Below, one piece after another: positions 15,801 through 22,745 of a DNA stretch of 64,000 bases (its first letter is position 1; each line of letters opens with the position of its first letter). This DNA comes from Paenibacillus curdlanolyticus YK9 (GTDB taxonomy: Bacteria > Bacillota > Bacilli > Paenibacillales > Paenibacillaceae). Position numbers and translations under genes: made by a program. The stretch covers positions 218,892-282,891 of the forward strand of contig NZ_AEDD01000012.1 of the NCBI RefSeq assembly GCF_000179615.1, in the 5' to 3' direction. The notes below the pieces were generated by a model that was given only the letters and a program-made list of their open reading frames with translations, had not been told where the DNA came from and made no database searches.

Positions 15801-18315
15801 AGGATGCCTCATCTGACGTTCCTGCAAGTTCAGTCTGCTTCACGACATTGCCGTTCTGATCGTTCTCATAAGTCGTATCCGTACCGTCGGAGATCACGAA
15901 GCCGTTAGCATCATAAGCATAGGCAAACGTGTTGCCCGCTCCGTCTGTTCTGGACGTTAGAAGCCCCTTAGCATTGAACTGCTCCTTCGTCACAACCGAG
16001 TACGGAGCGTTAATGCCTGCTGGGTCGCTAACACGCGTCGTCTTCGTCGCGCTCTGAATGTTGCGGCCATTCTTCACGTAAGCGTAATCGATCTTATAGC
16101 CGTTCGGACCGGATTCCGATAACAAATCACCTTGGCTGTCGTACGTGTAGGCCATAATTGAGCCGTTCGGCTTCAATTCAGACGTTTTCCGGCCATTCGC
16201 GTCATAGTTGAAACGCTGCGTTCGGCCTAGCGGATCCGTCTCTGCCGTCTTCAGGTTGCCGCTGAACGCATAGGTCGTGACCGCCTCTTTATCGCCATCT
16301 GGCGTCGTGACCGTCTGCACCTTCTCCGTCGGACGGAACGCCTCGTTCCAGCGCAGCGTGTAGCTGCCCGACGGCCGGTCTACCTTGGCTTCGCCGTTGC
16401 CATAAGCGACTGCAACGAACTCCTGCACATTGTCCTGCTTCCGCGTCATGCCGATGCGCGTCACGCGGTTGTCCGCATCATACGCCCACTGCGTCGTGAC
16501 CGAGTCGGCCGTCTCGCCGCTCTCTTCGCGGACATTGTTGCCGTTGTCGATCACTTGCTTCAGTCGATGAACGCTGTCATAGACGAAACGCGTCATTTTC
16601 TGGGACGGATCGCGGTATCCGACGAATTCGCCCTTGCTGTTATACATAAAGAAGAACTTCTTCAACGTACCCGGCTTATTGCCGATACCGTCGAGCTCAG
16701 TAATTGTTGTCGAGAAAAGGTCACCCGAATCCGGCGTATAGGCAAACGTCACCTCATGCCCCGCCGTGTCCTTTACTCGCTGGATCCGGTAGTCGTAACC
16801 ATACGACGTCGGCCAGTAAATCCACGAGAAATAGACCTCGTTCTGGTCACGGTCTTGAATGAGCCAGAACCGTCCGTCACTCTTAAACCGATAGCGAAGC
16901 TGATCCGGCCATTCCAGCACATAAGCGTTCAGGTCATCCGGATTCGACTCGTTCGGATGGAACGTCAGCTGCGGATAAGCCTGCTTCTGCCCGCCGACAT
17001 ACGTCACGAATTTATCGTTTTCCTTGTGGAACCAATACGACGCGCCATCCAAGCCAAGCCATGTGATATCGTTGCCGTCATTCCACTTCTGCAAACGGGA
17101 ATCCAAATTAAAGCTCCAGCCGTACCCGAGCGTCCCGTTTACCCGATTCTGATGGTTATAAGTAAAGGAGATATCCAGATCAACGCCCGGTCCTTGCTGC
17201 GTAAAGCCCTGGAATACTTGATATCCGTTGCCCTGAGCCAAGCCAACCGTAACCGTCTGGCCCGCAATGGCTGCTTCCGCCTGCGGCTGATAATCCTGCT
17301 TTCCGGTATCCGGTACGAATGGCTTCAGCGGAACCGTCTCGGTCTGCTTGTTGCCGGCTTCGTCCATCAGCGTCACGCTAAGCTTCTCGCCGTCACCCGG
17401 CTTGAATGCATAGGCCGCCTGCTGCGGCTGATCGCTGAACGCATGGGTCGCCGATTGCGCCCCGCCCGTCGCCACCAACTGCTTAACGCCCGTTACGCCG
17501 TCACGCGCCTCTATTGCAATCTTGCCGTTGCCGAGCGGATGCACGGCCGCGAGCACCGGCGCGGTACGGTCCAGCGCGACACGGACGAACTCCCCGTAAT
17601 ACGACGGAATACTCTTCGGTACAATCGTCGGCGGATCGTTAGGGTCGGCTGCATCCACCTTGAAGGAGACCGAGCCCCCATCCGCGCTTAGCTGCACATA
17701 ATAGAAACCATCCGGCAGCGGCTGCCCTTGAGCATCCTTGCCATTCCAGTCATAGCGGTTCGTCCCCGGCTGGGACACGCGGTCTTCGAACAACGGATAG
17801 ACGCGTCCGCTGACGGCATCCTTCACCTTCAAGGTCACCTTATAGCCTGCCGGCGGGTTAATCGCCGTGCCGTCCTGCGCTGCGATCCACTGGCCAAGCT
17901 GGTCCTTCCATTCGATCGCCAGCTTGCCGTCGACGACCGGGAATATCGTCTTCATCGTATCTGAGAGCGACAAATAAGGGCCGCCTGCGCCCCCTTTTGC
18001 ATCGCCTATATCCGCCTTGCCCTGTAAAATCTGCTCGCCGTCAAACGTAAAATACGTCGGCGCCTCCGTTGCATCAGCTTGATCCGTCCATCCAGCAGGA
18101 ATAACCGTTCCCGTCTGGGAACCGCCTGATGTCGTCGCCGCGGAGCGGACCAGATTGGCCGTACTCGCCGCTGCTCGCGTGACTGCCCCCGCTGCGGTGC
18201 CAGCCGCTTCTGCCGCGCCTTGCCCGATAGCAAGCCATGACGGCGCAGGCATAAGCCCGGCAACCATCGTGGCTGTCAGCAGCGCTGCGATCCCTCTCAC
18301 TAACCGTTTCTTCAT
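9865..18315 (-). CDS. Giant secreted RHS/YD-repeat toxin with nucleotidyltransferase tip
   Basis: The ATG at 18315 (AGAGG 9 bases upstream) gives a Sec signal (MKKRLVRGIAALLTATMVAG) and 2,816 residues. After an N-terminal beta-rich region come dozens of YD repeats, the shell that encloses RHS toxins. A Gly-Asn-rich insert lies at about residues 1930-2130. The core ends in YYDPREARFIS and FDPSGF. The tip of ~290 residues is AT-rich and carries a DNA polymerase beta-type nucleotidyltransferase motif: GSRAKGTARPDSDID at residues 2720-2734 and a third acidic residue in KVDISII near 2797. The full triad suggests an active enzyme that adds nucleotides to RNA or protein of rivals. WapA of Bacillus is a comparable wall-released RHS toxin. 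Expression is probably set by the upstream c-di-GMP riboswitch. Confidence 0.92.
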   Translation of the reverse strand: MKKRLVRGIAALLTATMVAGLMPAPSWLAIGQGAAEAAGTAAGAVTRAAASTANLVRSAATTSGGSQTGTVIPAGWTDQADATEAPTYFTFDGEQILQGKADIGDAKGGAGGPYLSLSDTMKTIFPVVDGKLAIEWKDQLGQWIAAQDGTAINPPAGYKVTLKVKDAVSGRVYPLFEDRVSQPGTNRYDWNGKDAQGQPLPDGFYYVQLSADGGSVSFKVDAADPNDPPTIVPKSIPSYYGEFVRVALDRTAPVLAAVHPLGNGKIAIEARDGVTGVKQLVATGGAQSATHAFSDQPQQAAYAFKPGDGEKLSVTLMDEAGNKQTETVPLKPFVPDTGKQDYQPQAEAAIAGQTVTVGLAQGNGYQVFQGFTQQGPGVDLDISFTYNHQNRVNGTLGYGWSFNLDSRLQKWNDGNDITWLGLDGASYWFHKENDKFVTYVGGQKQAYPQLTFHPNESNPDDLNAYVLEWPDQLRYRFKSDGRFWLIQDRDQNEVYFSWIYWPTSYGYDYRIQRVKDTAGHEVTFAYTPDSGDLFSTTITELDGIGNKPGTLKKFFFMYNSKGEFVGYRDPSQKMTRFVYDSVHRLKQVIDNGNNVREESGETADSVTTQWAYDADNRVTRIGMTRKQDNVQEFVAVAYGNGEAKVDRPSGSYTLRWNEAFRPTEKVQTVTTPDGDKEAVTTYAFSGNLKTAETDPLGRTQRFNYDANGRKTSELKPNGSIMAYTYDSQGDLLSESGPNGYKIDYAYVKNGRNIQSATKTTRVSDPAGINAPYSVVTKEQFNAKGLLTSRTDGAGNTFAYAYDANGFVISDGTDTTYENDQNGNVVKQTELAGTSDEASSVSEYDAVGRVTHRESAAGLIEDFEYDIYGREVKQVQKDDSDAARAVTRTKAYNDGGYLVRESDGLTETSYTVDGEGRVTATKTKPLEAGTSGETLVTTAYDSRGLTTKSVDARGLETRSFYNEAGDLVKTVVSPDDQPLVTLNEYDNAGRLLAVTAPEGGRTVYGYDGLDRVTTETVTAKAIQPDTFPVAVGELPDQTLTTSSVFNTLGQLVQQTRPDGSWSRYAYDGNGNRTSESSGGPIPVYEAEELGDGTPDTVNAGQELLRKRSFVFDKQGRITREMDGNDEETSYSYDGATTETQEKAIDESGQLVTVTTSEKVDSDGNVVETVNEAGERATAVFDAFGMQTEAVNEDGQRVANHYDAFSRLTETIETIDASGTTQTVKYENDAWGNIVQEKRQLGDNEWVTTQLEYSSSRDLAQIASSSGLITQYAYDDQGRVTEQTERNTLPGGAQQVRTTRMVYDAAGNEIERQLPDGSSERYIFDTIGNRLIALDAEGNAARMVYANGAGMTELIQYQAGAASLTAANEAAHSRFVLDGLGQVALMEDPNGNLVRMTYDGEGRTLTETHTGPDLHGDSITERSEYDPRGLLLQEIDGNGQATKYAYDLKGQQVRVTDPSGQWTAYTYSPGGYTTAERHPLGRDTQTTNNYRGNVLEERDALGNVSKFTYDVDGRRLTETNKVGDKSIFRYDKAGRMTEKTTPNDGTHTYQYDAVGNTKVENRPEGIVVRNEYDLRDRLTAVTEQGPTGKLITKYTYDKVGNRISQQDPNGQTTLIEYDESGQKTREIYSRLTSQGFVQDIFEYAYDPNGNLTMEKKPGGLTTVYTYDFMNRKTSETYGDGSKITYTYDKADNVLTMTGAEGTVHYEYYENNQLKKTTYPNGDTLEYVYDENGDVKSEIVNGKTTDVERDSAGRPTNYTDTKGYKYSFVYDADGYVKSLIYPNGTATNTTFKPGHVIGMRETVKKADGAVLQTAKYEHDKRDYVTGVTENDRKSAYGYDAREQMDRVTTAAGDIIAYEYDGAGNRTVRKAIIQGGVVADKHKEIDIEQLLELVLGKKLEDTVDPTNPTDPSDPGDGTDPEVPVCTPDTGSSTDADQGNGKGNNGNGNGNNGNNGNNGNHGNGNNGNGNGNNGNNGNGNGNSGNNGNGNGNGGNNGNGNSKDNGSSGSDSSGNSGNGNGNGNGNGNGGGNGKGNNKVASSSIVAGPSNYSLGAATPLSNGKGSSTAGGKDNNGDGPGNNGQGNANGHDKDKGNGNSKGNGNSSNCSNNGNGSSNGEGNGNGNSNGKGNENALSNGNGKKLGLYKKLGEKLGQTYGEEYAAAVIGTDTTGKETGQIEHILAAIDQIVNGEVNLPPGEHPKLFKRIREVGAGYTIIGTKWTYNAKNEMATRANLIRLEDYTYKYDTDGNLLTDGRSKYEWNARGQLTKVTFPDGFGEKYTYDLFGRRMTKSQFNHQGNIQETTTYHYKGDTWVITDEKDGAGNTVLSYTFNEEGRPLSVTFKGQTFWYVYNGHGDVTALTDKNGEVAARYEYDDWGLVSRMYNRFGERVREGIGWIGDLESGNGSPGSLQGPEDSSGNTVPDYHPGTGNAPADGTTASTDSVEAAVTTDVLPWLEGESLAATETEPTEDITTELTKVNPYRYAGYYWDRKTQMYYLQARYYDPREARFISKDAYVGEIENPKSQNGFIYVENNPLFYFDPSGFHKEISEANVKYLVEVAKKNEGAYYWSLKQLLESVHFYGSFNHNQLKYLLRTATQNSGKGKWALQELIKNVTQVTVDDLFYLYYYFDDRTVGENDYDIELEVKRRVLAPVFKDGPAIFAAGVLSGFEAIEYFYLAAATIAQLRYYVPRGMGKIPQGLTAENFINVSSMIRQKVGAISNDIQVQGSRAKGTARPDSDIDFAVRVSPAKFNELVKQRFGTPNPGSAKEKTMHHAVNTGKIQAGEAGLSGLRKQLEQELNIKVDISIIKIGGSFDKGPYIPIN
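10805..10864 (-). repeat. 60-bp seam repeat, copy 2 (inside rhs)
   Basis: This copy lies at the junction of the GC-rich RHS core and the AT-rich toxin tip. It matches 9319-9378 at 59 of 60 positions. Confidence 0.92.
11925..12520 (-). repeat. Gly-Asn low-complexity coding repeat inside rhs
   Basis: On the minus strand this stretch codes for runs of GNGN, GNNGN and GNSKGN, with short interruptions. In DNA it is a degenerate GGTAAT/GGCAAC triplet-pair repeat. It lies between YD-repeat segments of the RHS core. Confidence 0.9.
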
Positions 18316-18350
18316 CCCCCATAACCTCTCTCTCATTTCGACCAAAATGA

Positions 18351-18384
18351 CAAAAAACCGCATGCCTAAAACAGGCATGCGGTT
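18351..18384 (-). terminator. Leader terminator between riboswitch and rhs
   Basis: On the minus strand a perfect 12-bp stem (AACCGCATGCCT / AGGCATGCGGTT) with a 5-base loop is followed by T6, only ~36 bases before the rhs ATG. Being inside the leader, it acts as a conditional terminator rather than a gene end. Confidence 0.88.
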
Positions 18385-18449
18385 CCTCCCTGCGCCATCT
18401 CCCCCATCCGGCAGAGCCGTATGGAAGAGTGGGCAGTATAAGACAGCTG

Positions 18450-18535
18450 CTGCTTCGGCAGTCTGGCGATCCATCTAGGGACCCATGACTTTGCGTCCTC
18501 GCCTCGCGACGAGTTTGCCATTATCGGTCATAGCT
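18450..18535 (-). promoter_or_regulatory. Class I cyclic-di-GMP riboswitch aptamer (GEMM-I)
   Basis: On the minus strand the leader reads GGCAAAC, a hairpin CUCGUC-GCGA-GGCGAG with a GNRA tetraloop, then GACGCAAAG, then UCAUGGGUC and finally GCCAGACUGCCG. These are the conserved blocks of GEMM-I in the right order: the tetraloop and its receptor side (cf. GCCaGGcUGCCG) and the ligand pocket in GACGCAAAG. It lies 135 bases upstream of rhs and is followed by the leader terminator. The direction of switching cannot be read by eye. Confidence 0.92.
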
Positions 18536-18570
18536 TCAAGTAATCTAGTAATACACTTCTACTTACTGGG

Positions 18571-18576
18571 ATTATA
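18571..18576 (-). promoter_or_regulatory. Likely -10 box of the rhs leader promoter
   Basis: TATAAT on the minus strand lies ~35 bases upstream of the aptamer. No good -35 is spaced correctly; a TTGACC lies 25 bases further up. Confidence 0.45.
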
Positions 18577-18633
18577 TCGACAGAAGTTGGAAGTTTATAT
18601 AGGTCAATTGTCGCATTTTGTTACTTTAACACT

Positions 18634-18666
18634 AAAAACCCGTTATCCCTTCGCAGGAACAACGGG
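18634..18666 (-). terminator. Terminator-like hairpin upstream of the rhs promoter
   Basis: On the minus strand CCCGTTGTTCC pairs with GGGATAACGGG (imperfect) and is followed by T5. It would block minus-strand transcription entering the rhs leader from the divergent side. Confidence 0.6.
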
Positions 18667-18782
18667 CTATATAAATGACTAATGAATGTGCTCCCTGCCC
18701 CTGCACCAATCCGGTCATCCGCCCATATGATGGGTTACGCACCGCCGCCCAGACTCTGCGGCGTGCAAGAAGGAGGCTGCCG

Positions 18783-20291
18783 ATGAAGCCCGCGCCTATC
18801 GTTGCGGAACGCTCTGCCGTCGTTATTTTCCCGGATGCGCCATGGCGCTCCTCTGCCTTCAAGCCGCTAATAGCCCAGCTGGCGAGCAAGCATCCGCTGC
18901 TCTGGGTAACGGACCAGCCTGAGCTTGCGCTTCAAGGGGCGCCCGCCTCCGTCTCCGCATTAGCGCTTCAGGAGCTCGACCAAGTGCCTTGGGGCCAGAC
19001 GTCCGCGATGCTGCTGCATCCGTGCTGGACGGTGACCGCCCTTCCGCTTCGCCCGAGGCTGATCGGCGCATGGATGGCAATCGATGCTCAGGAAGGTAGC
19101 CTGCCGGCCAAATGGCGTGCCGTGTTAACAGGAGAAGCCTCCTTCGTGCTGTCATTATCGGAGCCTTATTATTTGGACCTATCGTTTCGTAGAGATGGCG
19201 TCTTCGTGCTCGATGGCGCCGACGAAACATCGGATTGGTTCGCTTTGCAGGCCGTCCTCTGGGCTGCCGACGGCACCGATCCCTGCTCGCTTGCCCGCTT
19301 GCAGCAGCAGCGGCGGGAAGCGGCTTATCGCGAGCGGCTGGCGACAGCGGCGGACGCTACGCTCGCCTTTTACCGGAGCGTCTATCTCTATCTGCTGGGA
19401 GATATGGCGCAAGCCGAGCGGGAGCTGCTCGCTGCATTTGAGCAGGCGGTGCTGGGTGGCGGAGACCATGCCTTGGCGGGGGTCTACCGGTGCCGATCTG
19501 CGATTCAGGCTGCGCAAGGCAACGTAGAGAAAGCGGCGCTCACCTATGAATCGTCCGCTGCGACAGATAGCGAGCGCATGCAGGCCGACGAGCTGAGGCA
19601 GTTGATTGCGAACGGGGAAACTGCAATGGCGGCTGCCGCGCTGCTCCGATTGAACGATGACCATCGACAGGCGATTGAACGGCTGGAACGGCTATGCGCT
19701 ACATGGGATAGTGCAGCCAAGGAGCTGCGTGCCGCAGCAGATGCGCCAGAGGATGCTGGGCAGACGATTAAGCGAGCGGTGCGGCCAGCAGGGCGACAAG
19801 CAGGGACAGGGGCAAGCGAAGCTGCGACGGAGCGCCAAGGGATTGAAAGCCATCCGCTAGCAGCTGGCGGGAATGCGGCTCAAGAAGGTACGGAGAACCA
19901 AACTGTGCGGCGTAAGGATTACAGCAGCGCACTCGCGGCAAAACGCGAGTTGGCGGAACGGATGCTGCTGGACTCCCTGCTGCAAGCGGGAAAGATGCGC
20001 GCGGCCTATGAACGAATCGCGCCGGAGACGCTTGCGTCGGTCAAGGACCGCTGCGAGTATGCGCTGCTGCAAAGCATTGTACAGCTGGTGGACGGCAACC
20101 GTCGCGGAGCCATCACCGCGCTGCTCCGAGCGACAGAGCTTCAGCATGAAGCGATTGGCTCGCTGACCGAGCTCGTTCGGCTCGACGCTGCGGTTCAGAG
20201 GCTGGCAAATGGGACTGTCGAGGATGCGCCCAGCCGAGGCTCGGACGGCAAGGCTGCCGCGGACGGGACCCCGGGCGGCGGCGGCTCATGA
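18783..20291 (+). CDS. Tetratricopeptide-type protein of the glycosyltransferase cluster
   Basis: The ATG at 18783 has AGGAGG 6 bases upstream; the frame is open further up without a better start. The product is 502 residues, Ala-rich and soluble, with a small alpha/beta N-terminal part (~1-180) and then helical TPR-like repeats (YLYLLGDMAQAERELLAAFE, AAQGNVEKAALTYESSAA, RQAIERLERL). Its stop overlaps the in-frame upstream region of the next glycosyltransferase. It is probably an accessory or scaffold of the glycosylation pathway; no catalytic motif was seen. Confidence 0.75.
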   Translation: MKPAPIVAERSAVVIFPDAPWRSSAFKPLIAQLASKHPLLWVTDQPELALQGAPASVSALALQELDQVPWGQTSAMLLHPCWTVTALPLRPRLIGAWMAIDAQEGSLPAKWRAVLTGEASFVLSLSEPYYLDLSFRRDGVFVLDGADETSDWFALQAVLWAADGTDPCSLARLQQQRREAAYRERLATAADATLAFYRSVYLYLLGDMAQAERELLAAFEQAVLGGGDHALAGVYRCRSAIQAAQGNVEKAALTYESSAATDSERMQADELRQLIANGETAMAAAALLRLNDDHRQAIERLERLCATWDSAAKELRAAADAPEDAGQTIKRAVRPAGRQAGTGASEAATERQGIESHPLAAGGNAAQEGTENQTVRRKDYSSALAAKRELAERMLLDSLLQAGKMRAAYERIAPETLASVKDRCEYALLQSIVQLVDGNRRGAITALLRATELQHEAIGSLTELVRLDAAVQRLANGTVEDAPSRGSDGKAAADGTPGGGGS

Positions 20292-20329
20292 ATAGGCCAG
20301 CCGATGATTTTTCATTAGGAGGCGTTCCC

Positions 20330-21055
20330 ATGCGGCGCTTGCGTAAAGCATCCGGCAACAAGCTAACGGTTATGATGCAGGTTCGCAATGAACGAGGACG
20401 CTATCTGGAATCGTCGCTCGCCCAGCTGTCAGAGCTCGCGGACGAGATCGTCATCGTCGACGATGCCAGCACGGACGGCACGCCGGAGCTATGCCGGACG
20501 TTCCCCAAGGTGGTGCGGCTCGTGGAGCTGCGCCGCCCCCTTTTTGCCGAGGAGTGGAAGCTTCGGTCCCTGCTGTGGGAGACGGCGGTCTCGACCGACC
20601 CGGACTGGCTGCTGGCCATCGATGCGGACGAGTGCTTGGAACGGCGGACGGCACGTCAGCTAAGGGAGCTCATCGATCAGGATCAGTATGACTGGGCGGC
20701 GTTCCGCATGTTCGATTTCTGGGGTTCGGTAACGCATTATCGCGACGACCTGTGGTGGAACCTGCATCGGCGGCATACGATGATGCTCGTCCGCTATCTG
20801 CCCGGATACCACTATGCTTATCCCAAATGGGATCATCACGTCCCCCGGCTCCCTGTAACTTGCGCCGCACTGCCAGGACTGCGAACGGAGCTGCGGGCAA
20901 AGCATTGGGGCTGGGCGGGCGACGCTTCGGATCGGCTGGCCAAATACGAGCGGTATAGACGACTTGATCCGGACGGACGCTGGGGGAGTATCGACCAATA
21001 CGAATCCATTCTGGATCCTGCGCCGAATCTCGTTCGGTGGATCGAGGAGGAGTGA
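20330..21055 (+). CDS. Family 2 glycosyltransferase
   Basis: The ATG at 20330 has AGGAGG 7 bases upstream and is preferred over the ATG overlapping the previous stop (20288). In 241 residues it shows the GT2 pattern: LTVMMQVRNERGRYLESSL, IVDDASTDGT (nucleotide-sugar binding) and the metal-binding LLAIDADECLE, with a C-terminal WDHH/RAKHWGWAG segment. It transfers a sugar from a nucleotide donor. Whether the acceptor is a surface protein or a glycan is unknown, but repeat-rich surface proteins are encoded 8 kb away. Confidence 0.9.
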   Translation: MRRLRKASGNKLTVMMQVRNERGRYLESSLAQLSELADEIVIVDDASTDGTPELCRTFPKVVRLVELRRPLFAEEWKLRSLLWETAVSTDPDWLLAIDADECLERRTARQLRELIDQDQYDWAAFRMFDFWGSVTHYRDDLWWNLHRRHTMMLVRYLPGYHYAYPKWDHHVPRLPVTCAALPGLRTELRAKHWGWAGDASDRLAKYERYRRLDPDGRWGSIDQYESILDPAPNLVRWIEEE

Positions 21056-21064
21056 GGGCTGACG

Positions 21065-22189
21065 ATGCGGACGGTTAGCATTTTGACCCACAGTTATGTA
21101 GACGGATATAATCGGCAGTTCAATCGCTTGTTCGGCGGCGGATTAGAGCGATATATTCGGGATTTGTGCGGCGTCATTCATGCGGCGGGGTGGCGTCCCG
21201 TTGTGCATCAGCTGTCTTACTTCGAACCGTTTCGCACGATGTTCGAGGGGACGGAGGTCATCGGCTACACATATGAGCTCGGTAAACTGGGGCAAGCATT
21301 CGACGCGATGTCAGCTGAAGCGGACGGCTTGATCGTCTATGCGAGCTGCCTGTGGCATCCGATTCAGTATCGGCCAGGCAGCATCGGCATCAGCCATGGG
21401 ATTAACTGGGATCATTGCGCGATTGCAGCTGAAACGAAAGATGGCGTTGCCGCTGCGCTCCGTCAGGCGATGCGTTCGCTGGAGCGCGTCGTCTCGGTCG
21501 ATTCGCATTTTTTGACTTATGCAAGATCCGTATGCGTCTACGAAGATACGGACAAAGTGATCCGTATTCCCAATAGCGTGGATACGAGCCGCTATCTCCC
21601 GGCCGCGCATGGCTCCGGCAGACCCCGCACGCGCGGTCTGCGCGTGCTCGTCCCGCGGAGGCTCAGCTATGAGCGAGGCGTCATTACGATGATGCTCGTT
21701 GCTGACGAGCTGCTGCGCGAGCGCAGCGATCTGGTGATTGAATTCGCGGGAGAGCTAGTGGAAGGAACGGACATCGCGGATGCATTCAGGCTGTGGTACG
21801 GCACCCATCCGGCGAAGGAGCGAATCGAACAGCGGACCTATCCGATGGACGGCATGCATGCCGCGTATGGGAAGGCCGATATTGTGGTCATTCCTACGAT
21901 TTTCTCCGAAGGCACGTCGTTGTCATGCCTGGAGGCCATGAGCTGCGGCGTGCCGGTCGTCGCCACGAATGTCGGCGGGCTCAACGACCTGATCATCGAC
22001 GGGCTGAACGGGCGGCTTGTCCCGCCCGCCTCCGCCGCCCTGCTCGCCGCGATTCGCGAGCTGCTGGGCGATCCCGCACAGCGCCGCAAGCTCGGCAAGC
22101 TCGCGCGCGAGACCGCGCGAACGTTCGACGCGAGCCTATGGCGGGCGCGTTGGACGGCGGTGCTCGCGGAGCAGCTGGGCGAAGCGTAG
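21065..22189 (+). CDS. Family 4 glycosyltransferase
   Basis: A 374-residue GT-B enzyme. The N-terminal acceptor domain opens MRTVSILTHSYVDGYNRQFN. The C-terminal donor domain carries the GT4 signature EGTSLSCLEAMSCGVPVVAT followed by NVGGLNDLI. It starts 9 bases after the GT2 stop, so the two are cotranscribed. It is cytoplasmic and transfers a sugar with retention of configuration. The donor is not evident. The first unit of the tandem array just downstream forms its terminator. Confidence 0.92.
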   Translation: MRTVSILTHSYVDGYNRQFNRLFGGGLERYIRDLCGVIHAAGWRPVVHQLSYFEPFRTMFEGTEVIGYTYELGKLGQAFDAMSAEADGLIVYASCLWHPIQYRPGSIGISHGINWDHCAIAAETKDGVAAALRQAMRSLERVVSVDSHFLTYARSVCVYEDTDKVIRIPNSVDTSRYLPAAHGSGRPRTRGLRVLVPRRLSYERGVITMMLVADELLRERSDLVIEFAGELVEGTDIADAFRLWYGTHPAKERIEQRTYPMDGMHAAYGKADIVVIPTIFSEGTSLSCLEAMSCGVPVVATNVGGLNDLIIDGLNGRLVPPASAALLAAIRELLGDPAQRRKLGKLARETARTFDASLWRARWTAVLAEQLGEA

Positions 22190-22200
22190 GGCGGCTGGGG

Positions 22201-22223
22201 GTGCGCGGTTAGCGCACTTTTTT
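22201..22223 (+). terminator. Terminator of the GT4 gene, first unit of the 51-bp array
   Basis: GTGCGC-GGTTA-GCGCAC followed by T6 makes a compact intrinsic terminator 12 bases after the stop. Confidence 0.8.
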
Positions 22224-22680
22224 GTTTCCTATTCGCCTCCGGCGGCGCGGGGCGCGCGGTTAGCGCACTTTTTTGTTTCCTATTCGCGTCCGGATGCACG
22301 GGGCGCGTGGTTAGCGCACTTTTTTGTTTCCTATTCGCGTCCGGATGCACGGGGCGCGTGGTTAGCGCACTTTTTTGTTTCCTATTCGCCCTCGGTGGCG
22401 CGGGGGCGCGGTTAGCGCACTTTTTTCTTCCCTATTCGCATCAGGAGGTGTGGGGCGCGTGGTTAGCGCACTTTTTTGTTTCCTATTCGCGCCCGGATGC
22501 ACGGGGCGCGCGGTTAGCTCACTTTTTTGTTCCCTATTCGCCTCCGGTGGCGCGGGGCGCGCGGTTAGCGCACTTTTTTGTTCTCTATTCGCCCTCGGTG
22601 GTGCGGGGCGGGCGGTTAGCGCACTTTTTCCTTCCCTATTCGCATCCGGCGGCGTGGGGCGGGCGGTTAGCGCACTTTTG
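22201..22680 (+). repeat. 51-bp tandem array, ten units
   Basis: The block GGTTAGCGCAC-T6 recurs at 22207, 22258, 22309, 22360, 22410, 22461, 22512, 22563, 22614 and 22665, that is every 51 bases (50 once). The other half of each unit is TCCTATTCGC followed by a GC-rich variable tail. Because 51 is divisible by three, long frames run through on both strands, but they look like by-products. The array fills the space between two convergent glycosylation operons. Confidence 0.92.
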
Positions 22681-22745
22681 GGGCAGGCGACCGGGGGGCG
22701 CGCAGCATACCGCGATTGTTTACCTGGCGCGGGCAATACTCTCGC

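Noticed and set aside
18541..18600. Sigma-D (flagellar) promoter for rhs
   Set aside because: TAAA and GTCGATAT are present, but the spacing is 12 bases instead of about 15, so I kept only a sigma-A -10.
22201..22680. CRISPR array
   Set aside because: Units are head-to-tail with no unique spacers, there are no cas genes and the whole unit is repeated; the same applies to the arrays at 35.85 and 42.4 kb.
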